Source of the DNA: Linum tenue
Taxonomy: Eukaryota; Streptophyta; Magnoliopsida; Malpighiales; Linaceae
Direction: 5' to 3'
Assembly (NCBI GenBank): GCA_946122785.1
Contig: CAMGYJ010000010.1
Location: 44,599,134-44,663,133, forward strand
Length of the DNA stretch: 64,000 nt
Shown here one piece after another: positions 1 through 11,620 of the stretch (positions are counted from its first letter, which is position 1; every line of letters starts with the position of its first letter). Below the pieces are notes generated by a model. It searched no databases, was not told the DNA's origin, and worked only from the letters and a program-made list of their open reading frames with translations. The translations under genes and the position numbers were made by a program.

Positions 1-830
1 GCGCCATGACTTCTTCAACTTCATGGTCGTGTGTCTTGGTGATGAGTGTTGGAGCGCGCTCCGACTCTCTTCGTTGCTCATCATCCTTGTCTTCGTGGAA
101 AGGCTTGAGTTGGCTCACATGAAAGACTGGATGGATCTCCAAGTGCGTCGGCAACTCAACCTTGTACGCCACCTTGCCAATCCTCTTCTCGATGGGGAAT
201 GGCCCTTCATAGCGGCGAAGCAGTCCCTTGTGCACGTTCTTGAGATGCTTGAAGCGATGAGGGTAGAACTTGATCATCACCATGTCTCCCTCTTCGAATT
301 CCAAGTGCCGCCTCTTCTTGTCCGCCCATTTCTTCATCTTCTTACTAGCGCGGGCTAAGTAAGACTTGGCCATCTCCATCTTCTCGTGCCAGCCTTTAGC
401 GAACTTGTAAGTTGCCGGACTGTTGCCTCTATATCCCGTTGCCACCGTCGTAGGTGTCAAAGGTTGCTGCCCCGTCGCCAACTCAAATGGACTCGTGTTG
501 GTCGACTCGCTGCGGTGCAAGTTGTAGGAGAATTGTGCTGTGTCCATCAGCTTCACCCAATCTCGTTGGTTTGCACTCACGTAGTGTCGCAAGTACACTT
601 CCAACAAAGCATTCACCCGCTCCGTCTGTCCGTCGCTTTGAGGATGAAATGCCGTCGAGAAGTTCAAGTCTGAGCCCATGATCTTGAACAACTCTCACCA
701 AAATCTGCCCGTGAAGCGCCCATCTCTGTCGCTCACGATGTTGCTAGGAACGCCCCAATACTTGACCACGTTCTTGAAGAATAGTCGCGCCGCATCCTCT
801 GCCGTCACGTCTTTTGGCCGGGGATGAACA
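1..830 (-). pseudogene. gypsy pol: integrase core and C-terminal part, with a stop codon
   Basis: This is the last visible part of the polyprotein. The frame left at about 820 continues in another frame with the integrase core, including a SDRDGRF segment, to a TGA at 695-697. Past that stop the same frame reads on by eye to the window edge with an HPQSDGQTERVN core motif and a C-terminal HPVFHVSQL segment typical of gypsy integrases. The TGA looks like a single C-to-T change of an arginine codon. The frame entry near 817-825 needs a one-base indel. Both lesions are inferred from reading frames. Confidence 0.85.
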
Positions 831-1776
831 CTCCATACTTCGAGAATCTGTCCACCACAACCATGATGCAACCGCATCCATCGACTTTGGGAAGTCCGAT
901 GATGAAGTCCATGCTTACACTCTCCCATGGTCGTTGAGGTGTGGGCAAGGGCTCTAGCAAGCCTGCCGGGCTTCTCTGCTCCATCTTGTCTTGTTGGCAC
1001 ACAAGACAAGTCTTCACATACATCTCCACGTCGTCTCTCATACGCGGCCAGAAATATGCTTCTTCGATGAGCGCTTGCGTTCTCTCGATGCCGGGATGGC
1101 CTGCCCACTTGGAATCATGGCACTCCTTCATGATCTCCTTCCTCAAGTTGGCCCATCTTGGCACGAACACTCGCTCTCCCTTGGTCATGATGAGCCCATC
1201 CTTCACCCAAAACCGTCGAGTCTTGCCTTGCTCGATGTACTCCGCTACGGTTTTGGCGAAGGGGTCATGGCCAAGGCCTTCAACGATCCGCTCCTTCAAA
1301 GGAAACATGGGCTGGCTGATGCTTGCGGCTGCACTCTTGCGGCTAAGAGCATCGGCAACGGAATTCGCCTTGCCTGGGTTGTACTCCATGACGAAGTCGA
1401 ACTCGGCCAAAAAGTCTTGCCACCTCGCTTGCTTGGGGGTGAGCTTCTTCTGCGTCAGAAAGTAGCTCGTCGCCACGTTGTCCGTCTTCACTACGAACTT
1501 TGACCCCAACAAGTAGTGCATCCATGTGCGGAAGCAATGCACCACGACCGTCATCTCCTTCTCTTGAACGGTGTATCGCCTCTCCGTCTCGCTAAACTTC
1601 CGACTCTCGAAGGCAATGGGATGCCCATCTTGCATCAACACGCCTCCAATCGCGAAGTCGGATGCATCGGTCTGCACTTCGTAGGCCAACGTCGGGTTGG
1701 GGAGCACGAGCACGGGCTCCTTCACCACTGCTGCTTTCAAGGCCTCGAATGCTTCTTGGCACTTTTCCGACCAATC
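805..1776 (-). pseudogene. gypsy pol: RNase H and integrase zinc-binding region
   Basis: This part follows directly, in the same frame, after the TGA at 1777-1779. It contains the gypsy RNase H domain (QTDASDFAIGGVL, VVKTDN, then a VADALSR ending), then the integrase HHCC zinc-binding region (WAGHPGIERT then KTCLVCQQDK) and the start of the catalytic core (SMDFIIGLP, VVVDRFSKY). It ends at a stop after a frameshift near 817-825. RNase H degrades the RNA strand during reverse transcription and integrase inserts the cDNA. There is no start codon of its own; it is a continuation of pol. Confidence 0.9.
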
Positions 1777-3300
1777 TCACGCCTTGTTCTTCTTCAAGAG
1801 ATCCGTCAAGGGTGCTGCAATGTTGGAGTAGCCCTTGATAAACCTCCGATAGTAGTTGGCAAGGCCAAGGAATGACCGCAACTCTGGCACCTTCGTCGGC
1901 GGCTCCCATTCTTGGATTGCCTGCACCTTTGCTCCATCCATCTTCAACTTGCCTCCACCAATGATGTGCCCCAAGAATGGAACCTCCGTGGCGGCAAATG
2001 TGCACTTCTCCCTCTTGACGTACAACTCGTTGTCACGAAGGACTTGGAAGACTTGGCGTAGATGCTCGGCATGCTCATCGAGTGTTTTGCTATACACGAC
2101 GATGTCATCCAAGTAGACCACGACAAACCGGTCCAAGAATGGCTCGAACACTTGATTCATCAAAGTGCAAAACGTGGCTGGTGCGTTGGTGAGACCGAAT
2201 GGCATCACAAGAAACTCGTAAGAGCCATACCTCGTCACACAAGCTGTCTTTGGCTCGTCGCCCTCTGCTATCCGCACTTGATAGTAGCCCGAGCGAAGAT
2301 CAAGCTTGGTGAACCACATCGCATCTCCAAGCTGATCGAACAGATCGCCAATGTTGGGAATCGGCCACTTGTTCTTCACCGTCAACTTGTTGATGGCTCG
2401 ATAGTCGATGCACATGCGCAACGACCCTTCCTTCTTCTTTTGGAACAGCACCGGTGCTCCAAAAGGTGACTTCGATGGCCGCATGTAGCCTGCGTCCACC
2501 AAGTCCTTGAGCTGCCTCCGCAACTCCTCTAACTCCGGTGGCGACATGCGGTATGGTGCTCGCGAAGGGGGCTTCGCTCCTGGCTCCAACTCGATCTTGT
2601 GGTCCACCTCTCTTCTTGGTGGCAGCTTCTTGGGCAACTCCGATGGCATCACGTCGTCGAACTCTTCGAGGACACCTTCGATGAGGGGAGTTGTGATTCC
2701 CGCTGAGCCTCCTTCTTCCTCCGTTTTCAAGGACACAAGAAAGGTTGGTTCATTCTTCTTGAACCCCTTCAATACCTGCATGGCCGATAGAGCACTATGG
2801 GGGTCATCTTCTCTCAAGAGATGGACCGTATGGAACTCCCCCTCCTTCTCCAAGCACATCGTGTTGGAGTTGGGCTTCAAGAGCACTCCCTCATTGTCGA
2901 GGAAGTTGATGCCGAGGATGACTGGGTGATCGTCCATGGTGACGACGGAAAAGTCGATGAGGCCTTCCCACTCGCCAAGCTTCACTGGCACGTTGTGAGC
3001 AACTCCATGGATTGGGATGGACTCCGAATTGATCGTCTTGAGCCTCCATTGCCCCTTCTCGTAAGCAATACCCAGCCGGTTTGCCTCCTCGATGCGAAGG
3101 AAGTTGTCCGTGGCACCGGTATCCACCAAGGCTTTTGACTCACCTTGCATGAATTGCGCCAGAACATAGCACCTCCCACGCTTGCTCTCCTTGACGTCGG
3201 TCTTCACCACGCCAAGCTTGCGGATTGAGCCAATCTTGGCCTCCGCCGCCTTGGGCTCCTCCTCTTGAGCTTCCATGGCCGCAATCTCGCCTTCCTTGGG
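1777..3300 (-). pseudogene. gypsy pol: aspartic protease and reverse transcriptase
   Basis: The frame carries an aspartic protease with a VDTGATDNF active-site motif, then a long linker, then a complete-looking RT: the [14 protein letters not shown] block, the [12 protein letters not shown] block and the catalytic YLDD box ([12 protein letters not shown]). It ends at TGA 1777-1779 within the RT connection. The tryptophan codon TGG expected here would become TGA by one base change. At its 5' end it joins gag only by a change of frame just after the gag zinc knuckle. Nucleotide 3300 is an approximate frame-entry point, not a start codon. Confidence 0.93.
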
Positions 3301-4430
3301 CAATCCCGCACTCGATGTGGTCCGTCGCAAAGGAAGCAAGACATGGGTTTTGGCTCGTACTTACCCCCTTTGCTCGAGCCACCTTGGTGTTGTTGAGCGC
3401 GAGTGCCCTCCTTGAAAGGCTTCTGCTGCTCTCCACCCTTGTTGGGCTTCGAACTCTTCTCTTTGCCGCTGCTCTCTTGCCTTTTGTACTCGACAAAAGA
3501 CTCCGACGTGGCCATGGCAGTTGCAAGGTCTTGCACTCCTCGACGTTGCATCTCCATCTTGGCCCATGGTTGCAGCCCATCAAGAAAGCCGTGCATGGCC
3601 TCCTTGTCCGTGATGTCCGGGATCTCTAGAAGCAGCTCCAAGAATTCTTTCACATATTCTCGAACTCCACCCCTCTGGGTGAGTCTTCTCAACTTTGAAC
3701 GGGCTTCAAACTCCACGTTCTCCGGGTAGAACTGCCTCTTGATTTCTCTCTTGAAATCTTCCCACGTTACCATCACACAAGTACCTCTTTCGACGTCCGC
3801 TTCACGTCGCCTCCACCACACCATGGCAACATCAACCAAGTAGAGTGGAGCGGTACGGAGTTTTACCTCATCCTCTTGGATGCCGGACGCCTTGAAGTAC
3901 TGCTCAAGACTCCAAAGGAAGTTCTCTAACTCCCTCGCGTTCCTTGAACCTCCGAAGTTCTTCGGTCTTGGAACATCAGCATGTGGGACGGATTGCACCG
4001 GGGCTGGTCCGCTAGCCATGGCTCTCTTCACGAGAGTGACCTCACTCTTGAGGTCTGCAATCTCCTCCTTCACGCCGACCAGCTCAGCCTGGACTTGCTC
4101 TTTCACAACTTCAAGGGCGTTGTTCATGGAGGCGGTGATGGTGTTGTTGATGAGGGCCATAAGCTCTTCCCGCATCCCATCATGGTTGATCTCCAAGCTT
4201 GTCAACCTACCAGCCATTCCTTGAACATCGCTTTTGACTTGGGCGAAGTTACCTCCCAAATCCTCGATGGTAGTGATATCTTCCGCCATCTTCACTTCCA
4301 TCCTCGAGACTCGCCTCTCTAGAGACTTGAGAGGATCACGAGTGCTCGACGTACCTTTCCCTCTCTGGCCCGGTGTGGGCTCTCTTCCACGTGGCTTCTC
4401 AGCATCGTCATGGACTTCTGATCCCGACAT
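3204..4430 (-). pseudogene. gypsy gag
   Basis: A 408-codon frame begins with ATG at 4430, 81 bases inside the LTR end. It has a charged, coiled-coil-like N-terminal third, a retrotransposon gag capsid region (WWRRREADVE, TWEDFKREIKRQFYP, LRRLTQRGGVREYVKEF) and one zinc knuckle near residues 365-377 with spacing C-x2-C-x3-H-x4-C. Immediately after the knuckle the true gag-pol continuation moves to another frame near 3295, and the remaining 31 codons of this frame are a basic read-through tail. A one-base indel is the simplest explanation; a programmed shift cannot be excluded from one copy. Confidence 0.9.
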
Positions 4431-4496
4431 TTTTGGTGAGGTTCTTCCTTTCCTTCTGGCTCTAGGTTCAACTTTGCTAGCACAAAGCCGAACCAG

Positions 4497-4508
4497 GCTC
4501 TTATACCA
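4497..4508 (-). other. Primer-binding site for initiator tRNA-Met
   Basis: Read on the minus strand the sequence is TGGTATAAGAGC, one base off the usual plant initiator-Met primer site TGGTATCAGAGC. It lies two bases inside the LTR end, the usual spacing. Confidence 0.85.
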
Positions 4509-4510
4509 CT

Positions 4511-4950
4511 TGTCACGACCTTACTCTCGATCGTGCGGCCCTAGCTCTCAAATCCGTTAGAGCGCTAGGCAGCCTTTCTCTCAACTCACTTGAAAGCAAA
4601 GAACAAGAACAAAGACAAAGGAAGTGGGAGAACTCTCTAGTGTGTATTACTCTAAAAAATGATGGAATGAGTTACAAGTGAGGGAGATGGCTCCTTATAT
4701 AGGCCTCTCCTCATACAAGGCATCAATGTCCCTCATAATGTCTCTCTACTACATCAATACACCCCATAAAGTCCCCCCATAATGCACTCTATTAATACTA
4801 CCATAATGTAGCCCATAAGTGCACCATTAAGCTCTCATTTAGGTGGAGAATCCTAGGAGCATCTCTATGCTACTAGTCTTCCATACATGCCACATGTGCA
4901 GCCGCCTTGTTGTCACCTTGTTGGTTCCATGTCATCTGCCACACGTGACA
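4511..4950 (-). repeat. 5' LTR of the gypsy element (440 bases)
   Basis: The boundaries are set by the short inverted ends TGTCACG at 4511 and CGTGACA at 4950, by the primer-binding site two bases further in, and by loss of retroelement sequence after 4950. A TATATAA motif on the minus strand at 4695-4701 is placed as expected for the LTR promoter. The partner LTR is outside the window, so LTR identity and age cannot be read. Confidence 0.85.
4695..4701 (-). promoter_or_regulatory. TATA element of the gypsy LTR
   Basis: TATATAA on the minus strand lies in the middle of the LTR, upstream of the primer-binding site. It is the best candidate for the element's core promoter. Assignment rests on position and consensus only. 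Confidence 0.55.
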
Positions 4951-5879
4951 GTTTCCATTGGTATAGTCAAGTTTCAGTATCAGAAAACCAAATATTCAAG
5001 ACCATCTTCCATTCTTCCTTATCCTTTCAAGCACTAGGGCAAGGTTCGCTGGCCTTCCTAAATCATGATTGAATGTCTCTAGAAGTTTGGGTTTTTGTTA
5101 ATACTTATATGACACTACTTTAATTAAGGAACTAAATTATATGATTATGAATCACGCTGCACAGCCTACCAGGAGCATTAGGACCAACATAAGCTTTTCA
5201 ATATGATTATGAGGTTGGTCGAGCTTTGACCTTTTAGTATGTTTATCTATGTCCATCAAAAGAAAGATGAAGTTAGTTAGGTGTCCCTTTCATTACTAAT
5301 TTACTATAAGGTAGTGCAATGTGAAGGAACCCTTCAATTTGAATTAGTAAGTTTAATTTGAATATAGTTTTAGGGGGAAACAGTCTGATTTCCAACCAAA
5401 CCAAGGATGCTAACTTAATAAGAAATCTGTTGTTAGTTGGACTAGTTGGCCTTGCAATATCCAACAAGAAACTTATCCTCCTCACCCAAGAAAACAACGA
5501 TGATCAATACGTGGATCGGTATCGAAGGTTTACTCGAAGAGGGGTTTTTTCAACATGATGGCATGACAACAGGTGTGATGGTAAATCGAAATTTAATTTG
5601 GGTTTTTGTCTTGTCCCCTTATGTTTTACTTGAGAGTTAAGTATCATGTTTTTATAAAATTTGATGAGAGTTAGATCCCAAAATGTTGGAGTTAACCAAA
5701 TTTGCAAAGTACTTAAATTCCATGTACTTCAAATGGTGTTTAAGGTGTCTCCTTGAGGCCAAACATTGAGGCAAAATGCAATTTTTAAAAAATTTAGGCT
5801 TAAACAGTGATTTCTTTGCAAACCGTGTATAATAAAACAACCTTGTGAGCATAACACGGCATGAGACAAATTTATGCCA
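4951..5879. other. Intergenic, no gene recognised; duplicated segment near its end
   Basis: This is AT-rich sequence without a credible gene. About 5728-5850 (from CAAATGGTGTTTAAGGTGTC) is repeated with few changes at about 6954-7075, so this tract belongs to the same repeat complex as the array that follows. Confidence 0.7.
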
Positions 5880-6643
5880 TAAGCACCAATTTTGGCTGAT
5901 TTTTTCCGGATCCATTTCAGGCAGATTTCAAAGGGTACCATCACAGATTTAGGGAGATTTTTTTTGAAATGTCATTTTCTTTTGATTTTGGAGACTACAG
6001 ATTACGGATTTAGCCCGATGCCATTCTCCACCGATAATGAAGTCTATTGATCTTATTCTCCACCGATGATTAAGTCCGTTAAGCACCAACTTGGGCGAAT
6101 TTATTTTGGATAACATTTTTCGTAATTTTTGGGCGATTTTTTTTTCGAAAGACTGTTTTCATTTAATTTTGAAGGCTACATATCACGAATTCGGCCTGAG
6201 GCTATTCTTCCACGAGGATTAAGTCCATTAAGCACCGATTTGGGCATATTTCTTTCGGGTCCATTTTTGGCAGATTCTAAGGGGTACCATCACAGATTTC
6301 AGACCATTTTTCCGAAATGTCATTTTCTTCCATTTTGGAGACTAAAAATTACCGATTCAGCACAAGGCCATTCTCTACCGATAATGACGTCTATTGATCT
6401 ATTCTCCACCTATGATTAAGTTCATTAAGCACGGATTTGGATGAATTTATTTTTGTATGGCATTTTTATAAATTTTTGTGCAAAATTTTTTCCAAATGCC
6501 ATTTTCTTTTAATTTTGAAGTCTACAGATCACGAATTTGGTTTGAGGCTATTCTTCAACAAGAATTAAGTCCATTAATCACCGATTTGGACAAATTTCTT
6601 CCAGGTCCATTTTTGTGAGATTCCAAAGGGGTACCATCACTAG

Positions 6644-6953
6644 GGGTGGTAATCGATTTTCCGGTTATCGGTATACGGCAAAAGAATTTTAGGGGTCGGT
6701 ATTAACGGAATATACCCGGTTAATAACCGGTGGTTAGCCGGTTATACCGCATTTACCGATAATCTCTACACTCCCCAATTCACTCTCCAATTTCCATCTT
6801 CTTCCCCAACTGCGATCCTTCGTACTTCTTACTTCTCTCCATCTTTCTTCCTCCCCAACCCCCAGACTCATCCATGTAATCCCTCATCACTCTCAAGCAT
6901 TCCATTTTTTCCCTCTTCTTGTTCAACTCCACCATTAATAAAACAAGCATCTT
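6644..6953. mobile_element. hAT-like fragment interrupting the tandem array
   Basis: One array copy is broken after ACCATCAC by TAGGGGTGGTAATCG, a typical hAT-type terminal sequence, followed by repeated CGGTTA motifs and a CT-rich tract. Array-type sequence resumes at about 6954 with the duplicated CAAATGGTGTTTAAGG segment. No matching right terminus or target duplication was found, so this copy is truncated or rearranged. Confidence 0.5.
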
Positions 6954-8224
6954 TCAAATGGTGTTTAAGGTGTCTCCTTGAGGCCAAACATTGCGGCAAA
7001 ATGCAAATTTTTAAAAAATTAGGCCTAAATAGTGATTTCTTTGCAAACCGTGTATAATAAAACAACTTTGCGAGACTAAGGGTATCATCACAGATTTGGG
7101 CTGATTTTTTCCAGATCCATCTTAGGAAGATTCCAAAGGGTATCATCACAGATTTGGAGAGATTTTTTTTCGAAATGTCATTTTTTTTTATATTGGAGAC
7201 TACAGATTACGGATTCAACCCGATGTCATTCTCCACCGATAATGAAGTCTATTGATATTATTATCCACCGATGATTAAGTCCGTTAAGCACCGACTTGGG
7301 CGAATTTATTTTGGATAACATTTTCGTAATTTTTTGGGCGCTTTTTTTTTCGAAAGACCGTTTTCCTTTAATTTTGAAGGCTACAGATCACGAATTCGGC
7401 CTGAGGCTATTCTTCAACGATGATTATATTCATTAAGCGCCGATTTGAGCAGATTTCTTTCTGGTTCATTTTTTGCAGATTACAAAGGCGTACCATCACA
7501 GATTTCGGGCGATTTTTTTGAAATGTCATTTTCATTTAATCTTAGAGGATACAGATCACGGATTCATCCCGGGGTTATTCTCCACCGATAATGAAGCCTA
7601 TGGATCCTAATCTTAACCTATAATTAAGTCCATTAAGCACCAATTTGGGTGAATTTATTTTCGGATGACATTTTCGTCATTTTTTGGGCAAATTTTTTTT
7701 GAAAGACCATTTTCCATGTATTTTGAAGGCCACAAATCACGGATTCGGCCCGAGACTATTCTTCAACGATGATTATACTCATTAAGCACCGATTTGGGCA
7801 GGTTTCTTCTGGGTCCATTTTTGGCAGATTCCAAAGAACCCATCACAGATTTCGGACGATTTTTCGGAAATGTCATTTTCATTCAATTTTGGAGGCTACA
7901 GATCACGGATTCAGCCTGAGGCTATTCTCCACCGATAATGAAGTCTATTTATCCTATTCTCTATTTAGGCGAATTTATTTTCAGATGGCATTTTCATTAT
8001 TTTTTGTGCGATTTTTTTTTAAATGGCTTTTTCCTTAGATTTTGAAGGCTATAGATCACGGATTCGGCATGAGGATATTTTTCAACGATGATTAAGTCCA
8101 TTAAGCACTAATTTGGACAGATTTCTTCTGGGTCCATTTTTGGTAAATTCCAAATGGCATCACAGATTTCGGACGATTTTTTCAAAATGCCATTTTCTTT
8201 CGACTTTAGAGACTACAAGTCACG

Positions 8225-8530
8225 GATTCAGTCCAAGACTATTCTTTCACCAATACAACAAACAATTGGAATGTAACATCTTTCGATTGCTAACTGAACT
8301 TTCATAGTCTAAACCCCTTAGTAGTATGAGTGTAACCCTCTTGTTTATCTTTAGACAACATAAACAATGATTTTTCGAATCATTCAAATTTCAAACCATA
8401 TTCAAACTACGTCAATCCAATACATAAAAGTCCAATCTCCACTTTCTCTTGTAAGATTCCACTTAGATTGTTAGCAGAGGCTACAATCCGGAGCTAAACT
8501 CGTTAAATCGTTTAGACTAGAGTTTATATT
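8225..8530. repeat. Higher-order duplicate A (partner at 9595-10000)
   Basis: The sequence from ACCAATACAACAAACAATTG through the ACTGAACTTTCATAGTCTAAA stretch to CGTTTAGACTAGAGTTTATA is repeated in the same order at 9595-10000, with about 100 extra bases inside the second copy. It shows that a block larger than the 345-base unit was duplicated. Confidence 0.8.
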
Positions 8531-9594
8531 TCTGAAATGTCAATTTCTTTCGATATTGGAGGCTATAGATCACAGATTTATCCCGAGGTAATTGTTCACC
8601 GATAATAAAGTCTATTGATCCTATTATCCACCGATAATTAAGTTCATTAAGCATAGATTTAGGCAAATTTATTTTCATATGACATTTTTGTAATTTTTTG
8701 GTTGATTTTTTTCGAAAGACTATTTTCCTTGGATTTTGAAGTCTAAAGATCGTGGATTCTGCCTAAGGCTATTCTGATTTGGGCACCGATTTGGGTAGAT
8801 TTCTCCTTGATCCATTTTTTGTAGATTCCAAAGGGGTACCATAATAGATTTTAGGCAATTTTTTTCGAAATGCCATTTTCTTTGAATTTTAGAGGCTACA
8901 TGTCACGGATTCATCCCGAGGCTATTCTCCACCTATAATGAAGTCTAATGATCCTATTATCCATCGATGATTAAGATTAAGTAAATTAAGCACCAATTTG
9001 GGAAAATTTATTTTCGTATGACATTTTTGTAATTATCTGGGATTTTGAAGGCTACAGATCACGGACTTGGCATGAGGCTATTCTTCAACGATGATTAAGT
9101 CCATTAAACACCGATTTGGGCGAATTTTTTCCGGGTCCATTTTTGGCAGATTCCGAAGGGGTACCATCACAGAATTCGGGTGATTTTTCCGAAATGCCAT
9201 TTTCATTCAATTTTGGAGGCTGCATGTCTCGGATTCAGCCAGAGGCTATTCTCCACCGATAATGAATTCTATTGATCCTATTCTCCACCGATGATTAAGT
9301 CCATTAAGCACCTATTTGTGCAAATTTATTATTTATGGCATTTTCATAATTTTTTGAGCGCTTTTTTCTGAAAAGGCCATTTTACTTGTACTTTGAAGGA
9401 TACAGATCACTAATTCGCCCGGAGGCTATTCGTCAACGATGTTTAAGTCCATTAAGCACCGATTTGGGTGGATTTCTTCTGGGTCCATTTTTGGCAGAAT
9501 ACAAAGAGGTACCATCACAGAATCCGGGTGATTTTTCCAAAATGACATTTTCATTCGATTTTGGAGGCTACCGATCACGAATTCAGTCTGAGAC

Positions 9595-10000
9595 TATTCT
9601 TCACTAATACAACAAACAATCATAATGCAACATCTTTCGATGGCTAACTGAACTTTCATAGTCTAAATCCGTTACATTACTTCCAAAACATTTTCCAATC
9701 TCAAGATAAGTCCATCAAACGCTCAAAACGCCGTACACAATGAATTTTCAAACCATTCAAACCATATTGAAGCTATATCAATCCACTTTACGAAATATTA
9801 GAAGGCCGAGGGTAACATTTTTTTATCCTTAGACAACATAAACAATGATTTTTTCGAATCGTTCAAAGTTCAAATCATATTGAAACTAAGACATAAAAGT
9901 CCGTCTCCGCTTTCTCTTGTACGATTCCACTTAAATTGTTAGCATACGCTACAATCCGGAGCGTTAAACTCATTGAATCGTTTAGACTAGAGTTTATAAA
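9595..10000. repeat. Higher-order duplicate B (partner at 8225-8530)
   Basis: This is the second copy of the block. It holds an extra segment around 9670-9800 that the first copy lacks. It marks the right end of the tandem-array complex. Confidence 0.8.
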
Positions 10001-10287
10001 TTACTCTAACTCCTCTTACGACCCTTAATAATTTTGCTGGGCCGAGTTGACAAAAGCCCACTCAATAAAATATTTAGCTCAATGAGCTTTATTTGATTGA
10101 GAGCAGCCCATAGTTTCTCGAAGAAACGTGGGTTTCGATTGTAAGCCTGCTCAGGCCCAATTAACTTGACCTCCCTTTCGCTGAAGGTCCGATTACACCT
10201 GCAGCTCGCGTTGATTCCATGATGAGCTTGAACTGCAACAATCAGCAACCCCCTTTTGCTTGATTGCAACCAATCTATAAGGTTCAG

Positions 10288-10745
10288 TAGGGATGGCAAT
10301 TTCGACCTGAACCGTTTTATCCGACTTGTTTGGCCTCTTTTGAGACAGGTCCGACCCGCCCCATAGGCAGGGCGGAGTGGGCATGGGTATCTTTCGTTGA
10401 CCCGACCTGTCCCATTCTCTACCCGTTCTTGCCTAAATTACATGTAATCTTAGTCAAATTACTTAGAATTTTCCTTATATTATCTCATATTTTAGCTATA
10501 ATAAATTTGTAAATAAGTGAAACCTCAATTTCTCCAATACTTTAACTACATTTTATCAAATTATAGTTTATTTCTTGGTCTTTTAATGAAAATAATGAAA
10601 ATTTTTTTAATGTTTTTCACATAAATTACATACCCAATGGGTCGACCTGCCCCGACCCGCGCCCCATGATAAATTACCCGACCTGTCACGGTACGCGTAT
10701 GGGTATCGAGATACCCGACCCGGACCTGCCTCATTGCCATTCTTA
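10288..10745. mobile_element. hAT-like non-autonomous element, 458 bases (family copy 1)
   Basis: The ends are TAGGGATGGCAAT and, inverted, TAAGAATGGCAAT. The interior is rich in CGACCTG/CGACCCG words and a central AT-rich part. The same family occurs at 39409-39840, sharing the GTTCTTGCCTAAATTACATG region. No 8-base target duplication is visible, so the flanks have changed or the ends are slightly off. Confidence 0.75.
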
Positions 10746-11135
10746 TCGTCCCGTTCTAATCTAAGGGTCAATCACAATTTCTTCCCATTTTTGAGATCTA
10801 CATTTATACTAAACTACGAAGTCACCTCGACTGAACCACGTTCACCGCGTGCTTTCATTCTCGCTCTGCATTGTTTCCTTGATTTGTTTGTCACTTTCTA
10901 AAAAGGCTTTCTCATAATTAAGCTAAACCGATACAGGCTATACTACAAATGGAAAATTTGTGTAACCTTTTTTTTTTGGTTTACCCTAATAAAGAAATCT
11001 GCCAACAACTATACATTACATACAGCTAGCTATCACATTACATAATTTATTTTTAAGTGTTGATGAACTTAAATACTAATATACTAATGCACTCTCTCTC
11101 TACTCTCTCCCCTCCTCTCTCTCTAGAGAGTTCTC

Positions 11136-11143
11136 TATAAATA
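11136..11143 (+). promoter_or_regulatory. TATA box of the first CEP gene
   Basis: TATAAATA lies 133 bases before the first in-frame ATG, behind a CT-rich tract. The sequence between it and the ATG resembles the same interval of the 15230 gene, including ACCAAAGAGCACCAAAACAA, which supports a shared promoter and leader. Confidence 0.75.
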
Positions 11144-11275
11144 GCTGGTTGGAGCAAAGACCAAAGAGCACCAAAACAAAACTAATTAAGAGTGTTAATT
11201 AGCAAATCAGAAAGAGCCTAATTCCTCTTTCAGTGTGTCTGCAGTTCTACATTTCCAACAATCTTCCTTTCAGCC

Positions 11276-11620
11276 ATGGCCCAAAAAATGGTGATCAAGC
11301 CACAACCAGCAGCTTACTCCACTTGCCTTCTCCTCCTCTCCATCATCATTCTCTCCCACCATATTCACTCCATTGAATCAGCCAGGGGATTCAAAATTGA
11401 CCAAAGTACCCTTGACAACAGCAGCACGGCCAGTACGAAAGGCTCGGCCACCGTTGAGGTGGAAGATGCTGCCGTCACCGGTCCACCACCGCCGGTGGTG
11501 GCTACCGGCGAGCCACAGCAGCCTCCGTCGTCGGCAGCTGCCCCGGGCCGCGGCACCGACGATTTCAGGCCCACCACGCCGGGACACAGCCCCGGCGTTG
11601 GACATTCTACGCATAACTAA
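11276..11620 (+). CDS. CEP: CEP precursor, single domain (114 aa)
   Basis: The product is a secreted precursor of a C-TERMINALLY ENCODED PEPTIDE. CEPs are 15-residue, proline-hydroxylated hormones cut from the C terminus of a short preproprotein and perceived by CEPR-type leucine-rich-repeat receptor kinases, linked to nitrogen-demand signalling and root growth. Residues about 13-36 form a hydrophobic secretory leader. A low-complexity, Ser/Ala/Pro-rich spacer follows. The CEP domain DFRPTTPGHSPGVGH spans residues 96-110, with a four-residue tail. The start is a good-context CCATGG at 11276. The gene is intronless. The gene at 15230 shares the MAQK...KPQ opening, the IHSIE motif and the leader sequence, so the two are tandem duplicates. 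Family call is certain from the domain; function is by family. Confidence 0.96.
   Translation: MAQKMVIKPQPAAYSTCLLLLSIIILSHHIHSIESARGFKIDQSTLDNSSTASTKGSATVEVEDAAVTGPPPPVVATGEPQQPPSSAAAPGRGTDDFRPTTPGHSPGVGHSTHN

Larger units (their letters stand above)
1..4950 (-). mobile_element. Ty3/gypsy LTR retrotransposon, broken, cut by the window edge
   Basis: Read on the minus strand the order is LTR (4950-4511), primer-binding site, gag, protease, reverse transcriptase, RNase H, integrase, running off the left edge. RT before integrase is the Ty3/gypsy order. The end of the visible polyprotein, downstream of the integrase core, resembles the chromovirus C-terminal region, but the segment that would hold a chromodomain and the 3' LTR are outside the window, so the clade is not settled. 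The coding region has at least one gag-pol frame change, two in-frame stops and one further frameshift, so this copy is not autonomous. The reading is seen directly; the superfamily is from established domain order. Confidence 0.95.
5880..9640. repeat. Degenerate tandem array, period about 345 bases, about ten units
   Basis: The landmark ACCATCACAGATTT and its variants recur near 5937, 6286, 6634, 7140, 7491, 7849, 8157, 8837, 9171 and 9510, mostly 334-358 bases apart. Each unit consists of two related half-units of about 148 and 198 bases, each ending in a variant of GATTAAGTCCATTAAGCACC. The copies are diverged and have no conserved long reading frame, so this is non-coding satellite-like DNA or the tandem-repeat interior of an unidentified element. 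Short open frames here are chance. Confidence 0.85.
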
